Source: Methanobacteriota archaeon
Lineage (GTDB): Archaea > Methanobacteriota > Methanobacteria > Methanobacteriales > Methanobacteriaceae
DNA length: 25,125 nucleotides
NCBI GenBank assembly: GCA_023440975.1
Contig: JAEZRD010000058.1
Coordinates: 1 to 25,125 of the forward strand
Direction: 5' to 3'
The position numbers and the translations under genes were made by a program. Below are positions 23,800-25,125 of this stretch, in pieces. The number at the start of each line of letters is the position of its first letter. Position 1 is the first letter of the stretch. A model generated the notes under the pieces. That model saw only the letters and a program-made list of their open reading frames with translations. It was not told the DNA's origin and made no database searches.

Positions 23800-25020
23800 A
23801 TGTTTTCAGATATTCCAATTAAATATTTTAATGGTACACATAGAGTTAAAAACCCTTCTGAAACTATTGAAAATTTTGAAGATAAATTAAGAGTTGCAGG
23901 AATTACTCGTATAACAAATATTACTGATCTTGATCGTATTGGTGTTCCAGTTTTTTCTGCAATTAGACCAACAGCACAAGAAGGTAGTGTGAGTATTTAT
24001 GCAGGTAAAGGGATTGGTGAATCTCAGGCTAAAGCATCTGCAATGATGGAGGGTTTTGAAAGATATTCTGCAGAAAAACAATCAAAAGATAATGAGGATA
24101 TACTAATTGGAACTTTTAATGATATGTCTAATCCTATTGAACTTGAAAGTTTAATTTTACCTAAATCTGTTAATATTAATTATTTAAAAGAGGTTAAATT
24201 AGAATGGACAAAAATGATTGATATAGTTTCTGAGGAAGAATATGATGTTCCTGTTAATCTAATTTTTCATCCGTATATTCCAAAAAATAATGATGTTGAG
24301 GCATTTGTTAAAGGAAATACTAATGGTTTAGCTTCTGGTAATGTATTGGAAGAAGCTGTTTTACATGGAATTTTTGAAGTTGTTGAAAGAGATGCTTGGA
24401 GTATTTTTGAAATAACTAAAAAGAACAAAAAAGAAATTGATTTAAATAATATTGAAAATGATAGTATCAATGATATTTTGGATAAATTTGAAAGAGAATC
24501 TGTGGATATTAATTTATTAGACATTACTGCAGATATTGGAATTCCAACTGTTGCTGCATCTAGTGATGATACTATTCTTAAAGATGCTGCTCTTTTAACA
24601 TTAGGTGTGGGTACTCATTTAAATCCAGATATTGCTGTTTTACGTGCACTTACGGAAGTTGCCCAAAGTAGGGCAACCCAAATTCATGGTACTCGTGAAG
24701 ATACTGCTAGAGCTGATTTTATGCGTAAAGCAGGATATGAGCGTATGAAGAAAATCAATAGGCATTATTTTGAGAATAATGATAATTTAATTAAATTAAG
24801 TGATATTGAGAATAATAGTACTGTATCTATTAAGAAAGATATTGATACTTGTATAGAAAAATTAAATGATGTAGGATTGGATAAAGTATTATTTAAAGAT
24901 TTAACACGAGAAGAAATTGGTGTTAATGTTGTTAGAGTAATTATTCCTAATGCCGAACTTTATGCACTCGATCCCTCTCGAGTTGGAGAACGTGCTGTAG
25001 ATTATGATATTAAAAATTAA
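23800..25020 (+). CDS. ycaO: YcaO-domain protein, McrA-glycine thioamidation (methanogenesis marker 1)
   Basis: The 406-aa protein is a stand-alone YcaO of the methanogen type, which activates the amide backbone with ATP to install thioglycine in the alpha subunit of methyl-coenzyme M reductase. ATP/Mg-binding acidic blocks are visible: SQAKASAMMEGFERYSAEKQ (75-94), LEEAVLHGIFEVVERDAW (about 183-200) and RALTEVAQSRATQIHGTRED (about 289-308). No radical-SAM or peptide-recognition domain is fused. The ATG follows a GGAGT ribosome binding site. The next gene, 14 bases later, is tfuA, the known partner, which strongly supports this assignment over bacteriocin-type or RimO-linked YcaO proteins. 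Confidence 0.93.
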   Translation: MFSDIPIKYFNGTHRVKNPSETIENFEDKLRVAGITRITNITDLDRIGVPVFSAIRPTAQEGSVSIYAGKGIGESQAKASAMMEGFERYSAEKQSKDNEDILIGTFNDMSNPIELESLILPKSVNINYLKEVKLEWTKMIDIVSEEEYDVPVNLIFHPYIPKNNDVEAFVKGNTNGLASGNVLEEAVLHGIFEVVERDAWSIFEITKKNKKEIDLNNIENDSINDILDKFERESVDINLLDITADIGIPTVAASSDDTILKDAALLTLGVGTHLNPDIAVLRALTEVAQSRATQIHGTREDTARADFMRKAGYERMKKINRHYFENNDNLIKLSDIENNSTVSIKKDIDTCIEKLNDVGLDKVLFKDLTREEIGVNVVRVIIPNAELYALDPSRVGERAVDYDIKN

Positions 25021-25034
25021 ATTATGTGAATAAT

Positions 25035-25125
25035 ATGCCTAATAAAAAGATTATAATTTTCACTGGTTTATCTATATCTTTTGAGGATGCTCAAAAAATA
25101 TTAGATGCTGATTATAGGCCTCCGA
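25035..25125 (+). CDS. tfuA: TfuA-like protein, 5' end only
   Basis: Thirty residues are visible before the window ends: MPNKKIIIFTGLSISFEDAQ and ten more ending in DYRPP. The IIIFTGLSIS...A..IL.A.YRPP pattern is the N-terminus typical of TfuA proteins, which work with YcaO in thioamidation, probably by delivering sulfur. The ATG (25035-25037) has GTGA nine bases upstream; an in-frame GTG at 25026 is part of that ribosome binding site. The 14-base gap to ycaO indicates one transcript. Confidence 0.85.
   Translation, partial: MPNKKIIIFTGLSISFEDAQKILDADYRPP

Noticed and set aside
1..25125. CRISPR arrays, insertion sequences, prophage, tRNA or rRNA genes
   Set aside because: I looked for regularly spaced repeats, terminal inverted repeats with transposase motifs, and tRNA-like cloverleafs in the gaps; none was convincing. 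A covariance-model search would be decisive for RNA genes.

Overview
The window is very AT-rich and reads as the chromosome of a hydrogenotrophic methanogenic archaeon of the order Methanobacteriales, most like Methanobrevibacter or a close relative. The support is an archaeal A1A0 ATP synthase operon, the McrA-thioamidating YcaO/TfuA pair, an F420-pathway type lactaldehyde dehydrogenase, the archaeal tRNA enzymes TiaS and Thg1, an aspartate dehydrogenase of the NadX type, and GGTGAT-type ribosome binding sites. The species call is inference. I see no rRNA, tRNA, CRISPR array, insertion sequence or prophage.

Layout. 1-2889 (minus) is the start of the ATP synthase operon (ahaH, ahaI, ahaK); the remaining subunits would lie beyond the left edge. 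3122-5168 (minus) holds two small membrane proteins of unknown role and a protein made of two receiver domains without an output domain. 5385-11588 (minus) is a compact run of seven same-strand genes: a two-gene membrane transporter (DUF3100-type plus partner), an MmgE/PrpD dehydratase, a U32-like TIM-barrel protein, a lone fumarase-alpha-type [4Fe-4S] hydro-lyase, a short citrate synthase-fold enzyme and a nitroreductase. 11710-12981 is tiaS, divergent from an HTH regulator (13145-14107), which converges on a degenerate aldo/keto reductase-like protein. 15317-16888 is serA. 16969-19180 (minus) is a nadX-thg1-JAMM gene run, ending at a hairpin terminator shared with serA. 19404-20984 holds a PRC-barrel protein and a divergent tRNA-binding OB-fold protein. 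21155-23633 (minus) holds an M24 aminopeptidase and a lactaldehyde dehydrogenase. 23800-25125 (plus) is the YcaO gene followed by the start of tfuA.

The most interesting part is 5385-11588. Its enzymes form a set that parallels the methylcitrate cycle (synthase, PrpD-type dehydratase, Fe-S hydratase, TIM-barrel protein in the place of the lyase) but with three members from other families, together with a dedicated importer or exporter. I know of no described pathway with this composition in methanogens. The substrate is unknown.

A second theme is translation starts. In several genes the best Shine-Dalgarno sequence lies inside or just after the apparent first codon. Placing the start at normal spacing gives ATG for the 3122-3484 gene, TTG for thg1, and a non-canonical ATT for tiaS and for the aldo/keto reductase-like gene.
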